Notes under the pieces: generated by a model
Databases searched by the model: none
Seen by the model: only the letters and a program-made list of their open reading frames with translations
Told to the model about the DNA's origin: nothing
Shown: positions 41,032 through 49,707 of the stretch, one piece after another
How positions within the stretch are numbered: the stretch's first letter is position 1
Layout of the letters: each line of letters begins with the position of its first letter
Assembly: GCF_902729445.1 (NCBI RefSeq)
Contig: NZ_CACVCE010000023.1
Location: 186,001-250,000 of the forward strand
Direction of reading: 5' to 3'
Origin: Magnetospirillum sp902729445
GTDB lineage: Bacteria; Pseudomonadota; Alphaproteobacteria; Rhodospirillales; Magnetospirillaceae
Length of the DNA: 64,000 nucleotides
Position numbers and translations under genes: made by a program

Positions 41032-43359
41032 ATGAAGTTCGGTCTCGCGGTTCGGTTCGGATTATGGCTGGTGGCGGTGTCGCTGGTGACCGCCCTGGTG
41101 ATCGGCGTCGCGGTCAACAACCATGCCGATTCCCTGGTGCGCCAGGCCGAGGAACGCGAACTGCACGGCCGCTTCGACCAGTTGGAAGAGGCCATCGCCG
41201 CCTCGTCGCGACAGGCGGAATCGCTGGCCGCTTTGGTGGCGGCAATCCCCGGCATCGGCGAACTGGTGGCCGCCGGCGACCGCGATGCCTTGGCGCGGCA
41301 GTGGGTGCCGGCCTATCAGCAAATCGCCAAGACCTATGGCATGGAGCAATTTCAGTTCCACCTGCCGCCGGCGACCTCGTTCCTGCGGGTCCATTCCCCC
41401 AAGAAGTTCGGTGACGACCTGTCGGCCATCCGCCAGACGGTGGTGCGCACCAACAATACCAAGTCGGCCACCCGCGGCCTGGAATACGGCGTCGCCGGGT
41501 TGGGCGTGCGCGGCGTGGTGCCGGTGATGAACGGCGGCACCCATGTCGGCTCGGTCGAGTTCGGCCTGTCGTTCGGCCAGCCCTTTTTCGACGATTTCAA
41601 GAAGCAGCATGGCGTCGATGTCGCCTTGCACGTCAAGGCCGGTGACGGTTTCAAGGCGCTGGCCGGCACGCTGGGTGACAACAGCCGGGTGACGGCCGCT
41701 GACCTGGCGGCGGCACTGGCTGGCCAAGCGGTGATCAAGACGGCCCAGGACGGCGGCGCCCGTCTGGCGGTGCTGGCCCATGTCATCCCCGATTATTCCG
41801 GTCAGCCGCTGGGCGTGATCGAGCTGGTGATGGATGCCAGCCATTACGCCGCCCTGCAGGCCTCGGGCAGGAGGACCATACTGTTGTTGATCGCCGGGAC
41901 CTTGGTGCTGGCCGCCCTTCTTGCCGTGGCGATCGCTCGCGGCATTACCGGGCCGATCTCCGAGATGACCGAGGCGATGGTGCGCATCAGCCGCCACGAT
42001 TTTGCCTTCGACTTGAAGAACAGCGCCCGGTCCGACGAGATCGGGCGGATGAGCCAGGCGCTGGCGGTGGTCCGCGACGAAGCGGGCGAGTTGGCGCGCC
42101 TGAAGGCAGAACAAGGCGAGATGGTCGCCAAGCTGGAAGCCAACCAGGCCGAACTGGGCCGCAGCATGCGCAAGCAGTTGGAAGGCGTGGTCGAGGCCGC
42201 CATCCAAAGCAACGAGGCCGCCGTGGTGCTGGCCAAGATGATGGTCGATGTTCGCGCCGCCGCGTCGGAAAGCCAAGGCATCGCCGCCGCCATCGAGGAA
42301 ATGGTGGCGTCGGTCAACACCATCGCCCAGACCTCGGAAGAAGTCGCGCACGAAGCGGGCGACGCCGAAACCGCGGCGCGGGATGGGGTCGGCGCCGCCG
42401 GCTCGGCGCGCACCGCCACCGACGCCTTGCTGGTGGCGGTCGGCGATGTCGGCGCCCGCATCGGCGATCTGGCCTCGGCGTCGCAGCAGATCGGCGACAT
42501 CGTCAACCAGATCGAGGCGATCGCCAGCCAGACCAATCTGCTGGCGCTGAACGCCACCATCGAGGCGGCCAGGGCCGGTGAAGCCGGCAAGGGTTTCGCG
42601 GTGGTGGCCGGCGAGGTCAAGACCCTGGCCAGCCAGACCGGCAAGGCCACCGAGGATATCCGCAACCGGATCGCCGGCCTGAAGTCCGACATGGATGCCG
42701 CCTTGGCCGCCATGCGCCAAAGCACCAGCGCGGTCGAGCAGGGCCGGGTGGCGGTCGATACCGTCACCGGCAGCCTGGATGCCATCGCGGGGCGCATCGA
42801 CGGGGTGACCGGCCGCATGCGGGATATCGCCGGCATCCTGGGGCAGCAATCCAGTGCGGCGGCCGAAGTGTCGTCGGGCACCGCCCGCATCGCCGCCTTG
42901 TCCAACAAGAATTCCGACGAGATCAACCAGGTCCTCGAGGCGATGAGCCGGGCCGGCGCCGTTCTGGATCAGCGGGTCGAGGATTTCTCAAGCCTGGGCA
43001 CTCCCGAAACGGTGATCACCATCGCCCAGAACGACCATGTCCGCTTCAAGCGCAGCGTCGTCGATCGGCTGCTGGACCGCAGTCAACTGACCGCCGACAA
43101 ACTGGCCGACCACCATACCTGCCGCCTGGGCCGGTGGTACGATCAGGTGACCGACCCGGCCATCAAGGACCACCCGGCGTTCGCCCAATTGCTGGGGCCG
43201 CACCAGCGGGTCCACGCCCACGGCAAGCGGGCGCTGGAACTGCACGGCCAGGGCGAGAAGGTGGCGGCGATGCAGGAAGTCGAGCTGCTCAACGACGCCT
43301 CGCACGAGGTCCTGGCCCTGCTGGACGAAATGGGGCGCAGCTTCAAGCCGGCCGAGTGA
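41032..43359 (+). CDS. Methyl-accepting chemotaxis protein with Cache sensor and CZB domain
   Basis: This 775-residue chemoreceptor has a first membrane helix (about 5-28), a periplasmic Cache-type sensor (about 30-275, with QFHLPPATSFLRVHSPKKFG), a second helix (about 282-302), HAMP, and a signalling tip ASQTNLLALNATIEAARAGE near residue 500. The C-terminal domain is a CZB zinc-binding module: NDHVRF, DHHTCRLGRWYD and HQRVHAHGK give three His and one Cys. CZB domains sense zinc, or hypochlorous acid through the zinc-bound Cys. The ATG at 41032 gives a short cytoplasmic start before the first helix. Confidence 0.93.
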   Translation: MKFGLAVRFGLWLVAVSLVTALVIGVAVNNHADSLVRQAEERELHGRFDQLEEAIAASSRQAESLAALVAAIPGIGELVAAGDRDALARQWVPAYQQIAKTYGMEQFQFHLPPATSFLRVHSPKKFGDDLSAIRQTVVRTNNTKSATRGLEYGVAGLGVRGVVPVMNGGTHVGSVEFGLSFGQPFFDDFKKQHGVDVALHVKAGDGFKALAGTLGDNSRVTAADLAAALAGQAVIKTAQDGGARLAVLAHVIPDYSGQPLGVIELVMDASHYAALQASGRRTILLLIAGTLVLAALLAVAIARGITGPISEMTEAMVRISRHDFAFDLKNSARSDEIGRMSQALAVVRDEAGELARLKAEQGEMVAKLEANQAELGRSMRKQLEGVVEAAIQSNEAAVVLAKMMVDVRAAASESQGIAAAIEEMVASVNTIAQTSEEVAHEAGDAETAARDGVGAAGSARTATDALLVAVGDVGARIGDLASASQQIGDIVNQIEAIASQTNLLALNATIEAARAGEAGKGFAVVAGEVKTLASQTGKATEDIRNRIAGLKSDMDAALAAMRQSTSAVEQGRVAVDTVTGSLDAIAGRIDGVTGRMRDIAGILGQQSSAAAEVSSGTARIAALSNKNSDEINQVLEAMSRAGAVLDQRVEDFSSLGTPETVITIAQNDHVRFKRSVVDRLLDRSQLTADKLADHHTCRLGRWYDQVTDPAIKDHPAFAQLLGPHQRVHAHGKRALELHGQGEKVAAMQEVELLNDASHEVLALLDEMGRSFKPAE

Positions 43360-43360
43360 G

Positions 43361-43380
43361 GGCGGGGCTTCGGCCCCGCC
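43361..43380 (+). terminator. UUCG hairpin after chemoreceptor gene
   Basis: GGCGGGGC (43361-43368) and GCCCCGCC (43373-43380) close a TTCG tetraloop 1 bp after the stop. No T run follows, so it may protect the 3' end rather than stop transcription alone. Confidence 0.5.
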
Positions 43381-43526
43381 GGATCGCGCGTCGCTTGCCC
43401 AGAATGACAAGCCTTCATCTGTGCTGCCCGGCCTTGGCGGGCATCTGTGTTCATCGGTGTGAAATGACGCTTCGGCAGCGGTGTCCGACTCATCGAGGGG
43501 ACCGCCGCGTGGGCCCTCGGGTCAAG

Positions 43527-43791
43527 CCCACTTCTGTCCGGTTTAATTTTCGCGGGACCATCCACACACCTCGTCGTCATGGCCGGGCTTGACCCGGCCA
43601 TCCACGCGCATCCGCATAACGCGATGTTTCCATTCGATTTTGTTCGGCACCACGGGGATGCCCGTGTCAAGCACGGGCATGACGGAGTGTGGGGCCATGG
43701 CGTCGCGTCCCTTCCGGGCTCGAGGCTTTGAAAGGCGCGCGCCACAAGGGTTTGCGCCGCGACGTCTGAGATTGAACCGGACAGAAGTGGG
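43527..43791. repeat. 265-bp element with 21-bp terminal inverted repeats
   Basis: The first and last 21 bp are inverted copies with one mismatch (left end CCCACTTCTGTCCGG, right end CCGGACAGAAGTGGG). Inside are two palindromes, ATGGCCGGG/CCCGGCCAT (43579-43601) and ATGCCCGTG/CACGGGCAT (43658-43680), enclosed by CGTCAT and ATGACG as in the repeat at 12613. No coding frame is supported. The structure resembles a MITE; no target duplication was identified. The rest of the 43381-43892 gap holds no gene that can be supported. Confidence 0.55.
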
Positions 43792-43892
43792 TAAGCCTGA
43801 GGGTGACGAGACAGGGGTGCGGGAACCGCCCCCCAGCCGGCGAGGCGCTGAAACCTCCGGAAGACCTGTCGCGCGGCCGGAAACGGCCGGTC

Positions 43893-45596
43893 TCAGGCCT
43901 CGCGGATGGCGGCCAGGAAACGATCGACCTCGGCCCGCAGGTGGCTGGCTTGGGCCTGCACCAGTTCGACCGCGCTCAACACCTCGCGGGCGGCCTCGTC
44001 GGTCATGTGGATGGCCCGACTGACCTCGTTGATGTTTTCGTAGACCTGATTGGTCCCCGATGCCGCATGGTCGATGTTGCGGGCGATCTCCTGGGTGGCG
44101 GCGCCCTGTTCCTCGATGGCGGCGGCGATGGTGGTGGTGATGCCGTCCATCGACGAGATGGTGTTACCGATATCCTTGATGGCGCCGACCGTCTGGTTGG
44201 TTTCCTTCTGGATGGTCGAGACCTGGGCCGAGATATCCTCGGTCGCCTTGACGGTCTGGCGGGCCAGGTTCTTGACCTCGGAGGCCACCACGGCAAAGCC
44301 CTTGCCGGCGTCGCCGGCGCGGGCCGCCTCGACCGTGGCGTTCAGGGCCAAAAGGTTGGTCTGCTCGGCGATGCCGGTGATCAGCTCGATGATCTCGCCG
44401 ATCTTGTCGGCGGCTCCGGCCAGGCCGTTGACGCGGGTGTTGACGCCGTCGGCTTCGCGCGATGCGCTGATCGCCACCTGGTTGGACATGCCGACCTGCT
44501 GGGCGATCTCGGAAATCGAGTTCGACAGTTCCTCGGCGGCTTGGGCCACCATCTTGACGTTGGCGTTGGCCTCGTTGGCGTACTGCGCCGCCGACTGGGC
44601 GTCGATGGCCGCCGAATCCGCCACTTCCACCAGATGGCGGGTGGTGTTGGTCATGGTCTCGGCCGAGGCGGCGACGGTGTTCAGCACTTCGGCCACCGCG
44701 GTCTCGAAGCCTGCGATCAGCCCTTCCAGGCGGCGCATGCGGGCCTCGCGGGTGGCGGCGGCCTTGCGGGCCTCTTCCTCCATGGCCTGCTTGGCGATGG
44801 AATTTTCCTTGAACACCTGGACGGCGCGGCCGATGTCGCCCACTTCGTCGCGGCGGTCGAGCGCCGGAACCTCGACCGAGATGTCGCCGGCGGCCAGCGC
44901 GCCCATGCGCACCGTCATGTCGCGGATCGGGGTGGCGATGATGCTGTTGAGAATCCAGCGCACGCCCAGCACCGACAAGATCGCCGCGATGATGCCGCCA
45001 ATGGTCAGGAAGGTCAGGATCTGGCGCAGCTTCGCTTCGGTATCGGCGGTCGATAGCGACGAGGACAAAACGGCGATGACGTCACCCGATTCCATTCCCA
45101 TGCCGCCATGGCAGGCGAAGCACACCTCTTCCTTGGCGCCTTCGGTGACGCCCAGGACGATGGGATAGGCATAGCGGTAATAGCCGTCGATCATGCGGCC
45201 GACCGGCTCCTTGCTGGAAAAGGCTTCGGCGTCGATGGCATCGACCGGCTTCTTGGGCGCCTTCGATGGCTCGGTCTCGGCCATGTAGGCGGTGACCTTC
45301 TCGCCCCAGGCGCTCCACACCTTGCCGGGATAATGGATGTTGCGGCTGTCGAACCAGTTGTTGAACACCTGGATGCCGATATTGTCGCCATCCTCGGGTC
45401 GCTTGGCCATGACGCTCAGAATCAACGCATGCAGCGACGTCATCTCGTTATGAGACAGTTGCTGAAGCTGGCGCTCCATTTCGGAGCGCTCGAAGCGGGC
45501 GATAACCAGGACGACACTGGCCACCAAAGTGATGACGCCGACGCCGACGATGATCATGAAGCGGCTCGAGAGCCTGAGATTACGCCAAGCCTGCAC
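43893..45596 (-). CDS. Chemoreceptor with periplasmic haem-binding (DUF3365/Tll0287-like) domain
   Basis: This 567-residue protein has a first membrane helix (about 13-33) and a periplasmic domain of the DUF3365/Tll0287 type. The domain carries a CxxCH c-haem motif in VCFACHGG (about residue 158). A second helix (about 188-212), HAMP, and a signalling tip AEQTNLLALNATVEAARAGD near residue 405 follow. Haem in the sensor points to redox, oxygen or nitric oxide sensing. The GTG at 45596 is chosen because it places the first helix correctly and AGGA lies upstream; other starts are possible. Confidence 0.88.
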   Translation of the reverse strand: MQAWRNLRLSSRFMIIVGVGVITLVASVVLVIARFERSEMERQLQQLSHNEMTSLHALILSVMAKRPEDGDNIGIQVFNNWFDSRNIHYPGKVWSAWGEKVTAYMAETEPSKAPKKPVDAIDAEAFSSKEPVGRMIDGYYRYAYPIVLGVTEGAKEEVCFACHGGMGMESGDVIAVLSSSLSTADTEAKLRQILTFLTIGGIIAAILSVLGVRWILNSIIATPIRDMTVRMGALAAGDISVEVPALDRRDEVGDIGRAVQVFKENSIAKQAMEEEARKAAATREARMRRLEGLIAGFETAVAEVLNTVAASAETMTNTTRHLVEVADSAAIDAQSAAQYANEANANVKMVAQAAEELSNSISEIAQQVGMSNQVAISASREADGVNTRVNGLAGAADKIGEIIELITGIAEQTNLLALNATVEAARAGDAGKGFAVVASEVKNLARQTVKATEDISAQVSTIQKETNQTVGAIKDIGNTISSMDGITTTIAAAIEEQGAATQEIARNIDHAASGTNQVYENINEVSRAIHMTDEAAREVLSAVELVQAQASHLRAEVDRFLAAIREA

Positions 45597-45680
45597 GCTT
45601 GTCCGTCCTTCCTGAGTGCCTCGGCCGTCGCCCCCAACGCCTCGCCGAATAAGGTCCTTGACCCAGTCAGAGACTATTAT

Positions 45681-45711
45681 GAAAGGCCGGTATTGGGAAT
45701 ACCGGCCTTTC
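45681..45711 (-). terminator. Terminator downstream of ilvE
   Basis: A perfect 14-bp stem pairs 45681-45694 with 45698-45711 (GAAAGGCCGGTATT and its complement) around GGG. The A/T-rich outer end gives CCTTTCATAAT on the minus strand. It separates ilvE from the haem chemoreceptor gene. Confidence 0.75.
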
Positions 45712-45746
45712 GAGAAACGCACAAAAAGTTTTGCGGACTGGAATGA

Positions 45747-46622
45747 TTATTCCCTGACCAGCGCTTCGTAGTCAGCGATCAATTGCCGCGAGACCTCGCC
45801 GGGGGTGAACGTATAGGGGCCGATCTCGCGGACCGGGGTGACCTCGGCGGCGGTGCCGGTCAGGAAACATTCGCTGGCCTTGGCCATTTCCTCGGGGAAG
45901 ATCGCCCGTTCCACCACCTTGATGCCGCGCTGCTTGGCCAGGGCGATCACGGTCTGACGGGTGATGCCGTTCAGGAAGCAGTCGGGGGTGGGGGTGTGCA
46001 GCTCGCCGTCGAAGACGAAGAACACGTTGGCACCGGTGGCCTCGGCGACCTGGCCGCGCCAATCCATCATCAGGCTGTCCTCGAAGCCGTCACCCTCGGC
46101 CTTGTGCTTGCTCATGGTGCAGATCATGTAAAGGCCGGCCGCCTTCGAGGCGGTGGGCGCGGTCTCGGGGTGCGGGCGCTTCCAGTCGCTGATATTGAGG
46201 CGGATGCCGCGCATGCGGGCCTCGGGCGACCAATAGCTGGGCCAGCTCCACACCGCGATGGCGACATGGATGCGGTTGGCCTGGGCGGCGACGCCCATCA
46301 TTTCCGAGCCGCGCCAGGCGACCGGGCGGACATAGCCGTCGACGATGTTGTTGGCCTTGATCACCTCGATGGTGGCGGCGTCGATCTCGGCGGCGCTATA
46401 GGGCACCTTCATGCCCAGGATCTCGCCCGACTTGACCAGCCGCTCGGAATGTTCGGCAAGCTTGAACACCTTGCCGCCATACACCCGCTCGCCTTCGAAC
46501 ACGCAACTGCCGTAATGCAGGCCGTGGGTCAGCACGTGAACCTTGGCGTCACGCCACGGCAACAGCTTGCCGTCGAACCAGATGAAGCCGTCACGATCGT
46601 CGAAGGGGAGGACACCAGCCAT
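45747..46622 (-). CDS. ilvE: Branched-chain amino acid aminotransferase
   Basis: This 291-residue class IV PLP enzyme interconverts leucine, isoleucine or valine and their 2-oxo acids. Motifs include VHVLTHGLHYGSCVFEG, YVRPVAWRG, the SKAAGLYMICTMSKHKA segment around the PLP lysine, EATGANVFFVFDG and FLNGITRQTVIALA. The ATG at 46622 is preferred to an in-frame TTG six codons upstream because it fits the family length. Its reaction supplies the substrate for the liu pathway encoded further right. It is divergent from marR. Confidence 0.93.
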   Translation of the reverse strand: MAGVLPFDDRDGFIWFDGKLLPWRDAKVHVLTHGLHYGSCVFEGERVYGGKVFKLAEHSERLVKSGEILGMKVPYSAAEIDAATIEVIKANNIVDGYVRPVAWRGSEMMGVAAQANRIHVAIAVWSWPSYWSPEARMRGIRLNISDWKRPHPETAPTASKAAGLYMICTMSKHKAEGDGFEDSLMMDWRGQVAEATGANVFFVFDGELHTPTPDCFLNGITRQTVIALAKQRGIKVVERAIFPEEMAKASECFLTGTAAEVTPVREIGPYTFTPGEVSRQLIADYEALVRE

Positions 46623-46704
46623 CGGAGTTTCCGTTCGCAAGAGGGGTGGGCAGAGTTATAAAGTTACCGTTCGCACTTGCGTCGAGTAACATTTTGAGGC
46701 CATA

Positions 46705-46725
46705 TATGTCAATATGACTGACATA
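46705..46725. promoter_or_regulatory. Palindromic operator over the marR start
   Basis: TATGTCA (46705-46711) and TGACATA (46719-46725) form a perfect 7-bp inverted repeat with a 7-nt spacer, covering the marR ATG at 46714. MarR-type proteins bind such palindromes, so autorepression is likely. It also lies in the shared upstream region of ilvE. Confidence 0.55.
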
Positions 46726-47211
46726 AAGACCGGCATCAATCCCCTCTTCCTGCGCGAGGAGGAGCTGCGCCAAGGCATCGAACTGCTGTTCTACGCCTAT
46801 CGCGACTTCACGTCCGAGCCCGACGCCATCCTGGCCGATTACGGGTTCGGCCGGGCGCACCACCGGGTCATCTATTTCGTCGGCCGCAATCCCGGCATGA
46901 CCGTGTCGGACCTGTTGGACATCCTGCGCATCACCAAGCAATCGCTGTCGCGGGTGCTGGGGCAATTGGTGGACGAAGGTTTCGTCACCCAGAAGCCGGG
47001 CATCCGCGACCGCCGCCAGCGCCTGTTGGCCCTGACCGAGAAGGGGATCGAGCTGGAGCGCCAGTTGACCGAGCGTCAGCGCGCCCGGATCGCGCGGGCC
47101 TATCGCGAGGCCGGGGCCGAGGCGGTTGAAGGTTTCCGCAAGGTCATGCTGGGCCTGATCGACGAGGCCGACCGCCCGCGCTTCCCCCTGCGGCAGCCCC
47201 CCCGACGGTAG
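46714..47211 (+). CDS. MarR-family transcriptional regulator
   Basis: This 165-residue protein has the MarR winged helix: MTVSDLLDILRITKQSLSRVLGQL (recognition region about residues 62-85) followed by the wing GIRDRRQRLLALTEKGIEL. It forms dimers that bind palindromes and respond to small ligands. The ligand is unknown. The gene lies 5 bp before the response regulator gene, so the three may be one operon. Confidence 0.9.
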   Translation: MTDIKTGINPLFLREEELRQGIELLFYAYRDFTSEPDAILADYGFGRAHHRVIYFVGRNPGMTVSDLLDILRITKQSLSRVLGQLVDEGFVTQKPGIRDRRQRLLALTEKGIELERQLTERQRARIARAYREAGAEAVEGFRKVMLGLIDEADRPRFPLRQPPRR

Positions 47212-47216
47212 GTGCC

Positions 47217-47897
47217 ATGGACGACAAGCCGCACATCCTGGTGGTCGATGACGATAAAAGGCTGCGCGAGCTGCTGCGCAAATATCTGGCCGACAACGAT
47301 TATCTGGTGACGGTGGCCGAGGATGCCGCCGACGCGCGGGCCAAGCTGGCGGTGCTGGCGGTCGATCTGATCGTCCTGGACGTGATGATGCCGGGCGAAG
47401 ACGGTATCTCGCTGACGCGGGGCATTCGCGGCGAGTTGGGGGTGCCGATCCTGCTGCTGACCGCCATGGGCGAGGTCGAGGACCGCATCAACGGGCTGGA
47501 GGCCGGGGCCGACGATTACCTGACCAAGCCGTTCGAGCCGCGCGAGCTGCTGTTGCGCATCGCCTCGATCCTGCGCCGGACCCCGAAGCCGGAACCGGCC
47601 GGCCAACTGCTTCGTTTGGGCCTGTTCACCTGGGACCCGGTCCGCGCCGAATTGATGCGCGGCGACGACATGGTCCACCTGACCACCGCCGAGCGCGACC
47701 TGATGACCATCCTGGCCGGCGCCGCCGGGCAGGCGGTCGAGCGCGACGATCTGGCGGCCAGGACCGGCAATTCGGCCAATGCGCGGGCGATCGACGTCCA
47801 GGTGACGCGCCTGCGCAAGAAGCTGGAGGACGACCCGCGCAGCCCGCGCTATCTGCAAACGGTGCGCGGCCAGGGCTATATGCTGAGGCCCGACTGA
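47217..47897 (+). CDS. OmpR-family response regulator
   Basis: This 226-residue protein has a receiver domain (HILVVDDDKRLRELL, phospho-acceptor Asp in LIVLDVMMPGEDG, conserved Lys in DYLTKPFEPRELL) and a C-terminal winged-helix DNA-binding domain (VHLTTAERDLMTILAG, ARAIDVQVTRLRKKLEDDP, VRGQGYMLRPD). All phosphorylation residues are intact. The sensor kinase follows after 1 bp. The target genes are not evident. Confidence 0.94.
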   Translation: MDDKPHILVVDDDKRLRELLRKYLADNDYLVTVAEDAADARAKLAVLAVDLIVLDVMMPGEDGISLTRGIRGELGVPILLLTAMGEVEDRINGLEAGADDYLTKPFEPRELLLRIASILRRTPKPEPAGQLLRLGLFTWDPVRAELMRGDDMVHLTTAERDLMTILAGAAGQAVERDDLAARTGNSANARAIDVQVTRLRKKLEDDPRSPRYLQTVRGQGYMLRPD

Positions 47898-47898
47898 C

Positions 47899-49224
47899 AT
47901 GACCAACCCGGGCGCCTGGCTGAAAAGACTGGCCCCGCAGGGGCTGTTGGCGCGCTCGCTGCTGATCATCGTGACGCCGCTGATCGTGGTCCAGCTGGTC
48001 AGCACCTTCATCTTCTACACCAGCCACTGGGACACCATCGCCAAGCGCCTGGCGCAAGGCCTGGCCGGCGATGTCGGCGGGGTGATCGAGATGATGCGGG
48101 CCTTCCCCGACCCGGAAAGCCAGCTGCGGGTGATGCGCATCGCCGCCAACAAGATGGACCTGGACATCCGCTTCCATGCCGGCGGCATCCTGCCCAACGT
48201 TCCGCCGCCCAAGACCTTGGGCATCATGGAGGCGTCGCTGTACGACGCGCTGGGCGAACGGGTGCAGCGTCCGTTCATGGTCGATTTCACCTCGTTCGAG
48301 CGCGAGGTGCCCATAAGGGTGCAATTGTCCGACGGGTTGCTGGAAGTGTTCGTGCCCCGGAAGCGCCTGTTCTCGTCGACCACCTATATCTTCGTGCTGT
48401 GGATGATCGGCACCTCGATGCTGCTGTTGGGCATCGCCATCGTCTTCATGCGCAATCAGGTGCGCAGCGTGCGCAAGCTGGCCACCGCCGCCGACCGCTT
48501 CGGGCGCGGCCTGGAAGTCCCCAACTTCAAGCCCGAGGGGGCGATCGAGGTGCGCCAGGCGGCCCATGCCTTCAACGTCATGCGCGAGCGCCTGAAGCGC
48601 CAGATTCAGCAGCGCACCGAGATGCTGGCCGGCGTCTCGCACGATCTGCGCACGCCGCTGACCCGGATGAAACTGCAATTGGCCATGCTGGGGGATATCG
48701 ACGGCCGCGCCGACCTGGAAGAAGACGTCCACGAGATGGAGCGGATGGTCGAGGGCTATCTGGCCTTTGCGCGGGGCGAGGGCAGCGAGGCGCCGGAACC
48801 GGCCGAACTGGGCGCGCTGGTCGAAGATGTCGCCGGGCGCTTCCGCCGCGAGGGGCGTGAACTGGACGTCCATGTCGAAAGCCGGATCACCCTGGCATTG
48901 CGCAGACATGCCCTGGCCCGCGCGCTGTCGAACCTGATCGGCAACGCCTTTCGTTATGGCGGCCATGTGTGGGTGCGGGTGGTGCGGCTGGACGAAGCGG
49001 TCGAGGTGATCATCGACGATGACGGCCCCGGCATTCCGGCCGACAAGCGCGAGCAGGTGTTCAAGCCGTTCCTGCGGCTGGAAGGATCGCGCAACATCGC
49101 CACCGGCGGCGTCGGGCTGGGCCTGACCATCGCCCGTGACATCGCGCGCGGCCATGGGGGCGACGTGGTGCTGGAAGACAGCCCGCTGGGCGGATTGCGG
49201 GCACGGTTGCGCCTGCCGGCGTAA
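47899..49224 (+). CDS. EnvZ-like sensor histidine kinase
   Basis: This 441-residue kinase has membrane helices at about residues 18-38 and 155-178 flanking a ~115-residue periplasmic domain, then HAMP. The H-box is MLAGVSHDLRTPLTRMK (phospho-His near residue 245). The N box is LSNLIGNAFRYG, and DDDGPGIP and GGVGLGLTIARDIA complete the ATP-binding domain. It should phosphorylate the adjacent regulator. Its stop is 1 bp from the stop of the convergent 92-residue gene. Confidence 0.94.
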   Translation: MTNPGAWLKRLAPQGLLARSLLIIVTPLIVVQLVSTFIFYTSHWDTIAKRLAQGLAGDVGGVIEMMRAFPDPESQLRVMRIAANKMDLDIRFHAGGILPNVPPPKTLGIMEASLYDALGERVQRPFMVDFTSFEREVPIRVQLSDGLLEVFVPRKRLFSSTTYIFVLWMIGTSMLLLGIAIVFMRNQVRSVRKLATAADRFGRGLEVPNFKPEGAIEVRQAAHAFNVMRERLKRQIQQRTEMLAGVSHDLRTPLTRMKLQLAMLGDIDGRADLEEDVHEMERMVEGYLAFARGEGSEAPEPAELGALVEDVAGRFRREGRELDVHVESRITLALRRHALARALSNLIGNAFRYGGHVWVRVVRLDEAVEVIIDDDGPGIPADKREQVFKPFLRLEGSRNIATGGVGLGLTIARDIARGHGGDVVLEDSPLGGLRARLRLPA

Positions 49225-49225
49225 G

Positions 49226-49504
49226 TCAGGCCGCGTGGGCGGCGTGCGGACAGTTGTAATCGACGGTGGCGCAGGCGCCCGGTCGGCACCGCGTGCTGGT
49301 CGGGCGCATTTCCCACTTGTCGGGCATGAACCAGGCCCGGGTGAAGGCTTGGGCGTCCTCGTCCCTTTCGAAACGGAACTCCCCGTGATCGATGACGGTG
49401 AAGGTGCCGCGGCAATTCGCCTCGCACCAGCGTTCCATCGCCAGATGCATCTCGACCACATAGCCACCGGCGACGCCGTCGTCGCCCAGAACGCAGCATC
49501 GCAT
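49226..49504 (-). CDS. Small cysteine-containing hypothetical protein
   Basis: This 92-residue protein has six cysteines (MRCCVLGDDG, RWCEANCRG, RCRPGACATV, YNCPH) and the segment FTVIDHGEFRFERDEDAQAF. No family is recognised. The ATG at 49504 is chosen because AAGGAT is 7 nt upstream. The cysteines might bind metal, but the pattern is not a known motif. It is divergent from the cytochrome operon. Confidence 0.6.
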   Translation of the reverse strand: MRCCVLGDDGVAGGYVVEMHLAMERWCEANCRGTFTVIDHGEFRFERDEDAQAFTRAWFMPDKWEMRPTSTRCRPGACATVDYNCPHAAHAA

Positions 49505-49644
49505 TGCTCTTATCCTTTTGGTATGTGCTGGGGTATCTCTCCTCATGATTGTATCGATGGGGCTGGGTGTGGCGACAGACTCGGCTTGTAAGGAGAGGCG
49601 GCCAATTGTGACGGACGCGGCGCTTTGCCAGCTCTTCAACCAAC

Positions 49645-49672
49645 TTGCAAACTAGGCCAAAGGGCGTAGCAT
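49645..49672 (+). promoter_or_regulatory. Candidate promoter of the cytochrome operon
   Basis: TTGCAA (49645-49650) and TAGCAT (49667-49672) are 16 nt apart, with the operon ATG 36 nt downstream. GCGGCCAATTGTGACG (49598-49613) upstream resembles a sequence in front of the liu operon and may be a regulator site. Confidence 0.4.
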
Positions 49673-49707
49673 ATGCCGATTGATGTTTGTCAATTCCGGG
49701 GGCATGG

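Noticed and set aside
41062..42849. Long minus-strand frame opposite the Cache-CZB chemoreceptor
   Set aside because: Low-complexity product, whereas the plus strand encodes a complete chemoreceptor.
43400..43880. Short open frames in the 533-bp gap between the two chemoreceptors
   Set aside because: No ribosome sites or family motifs; the region is filled with inverted repeats.
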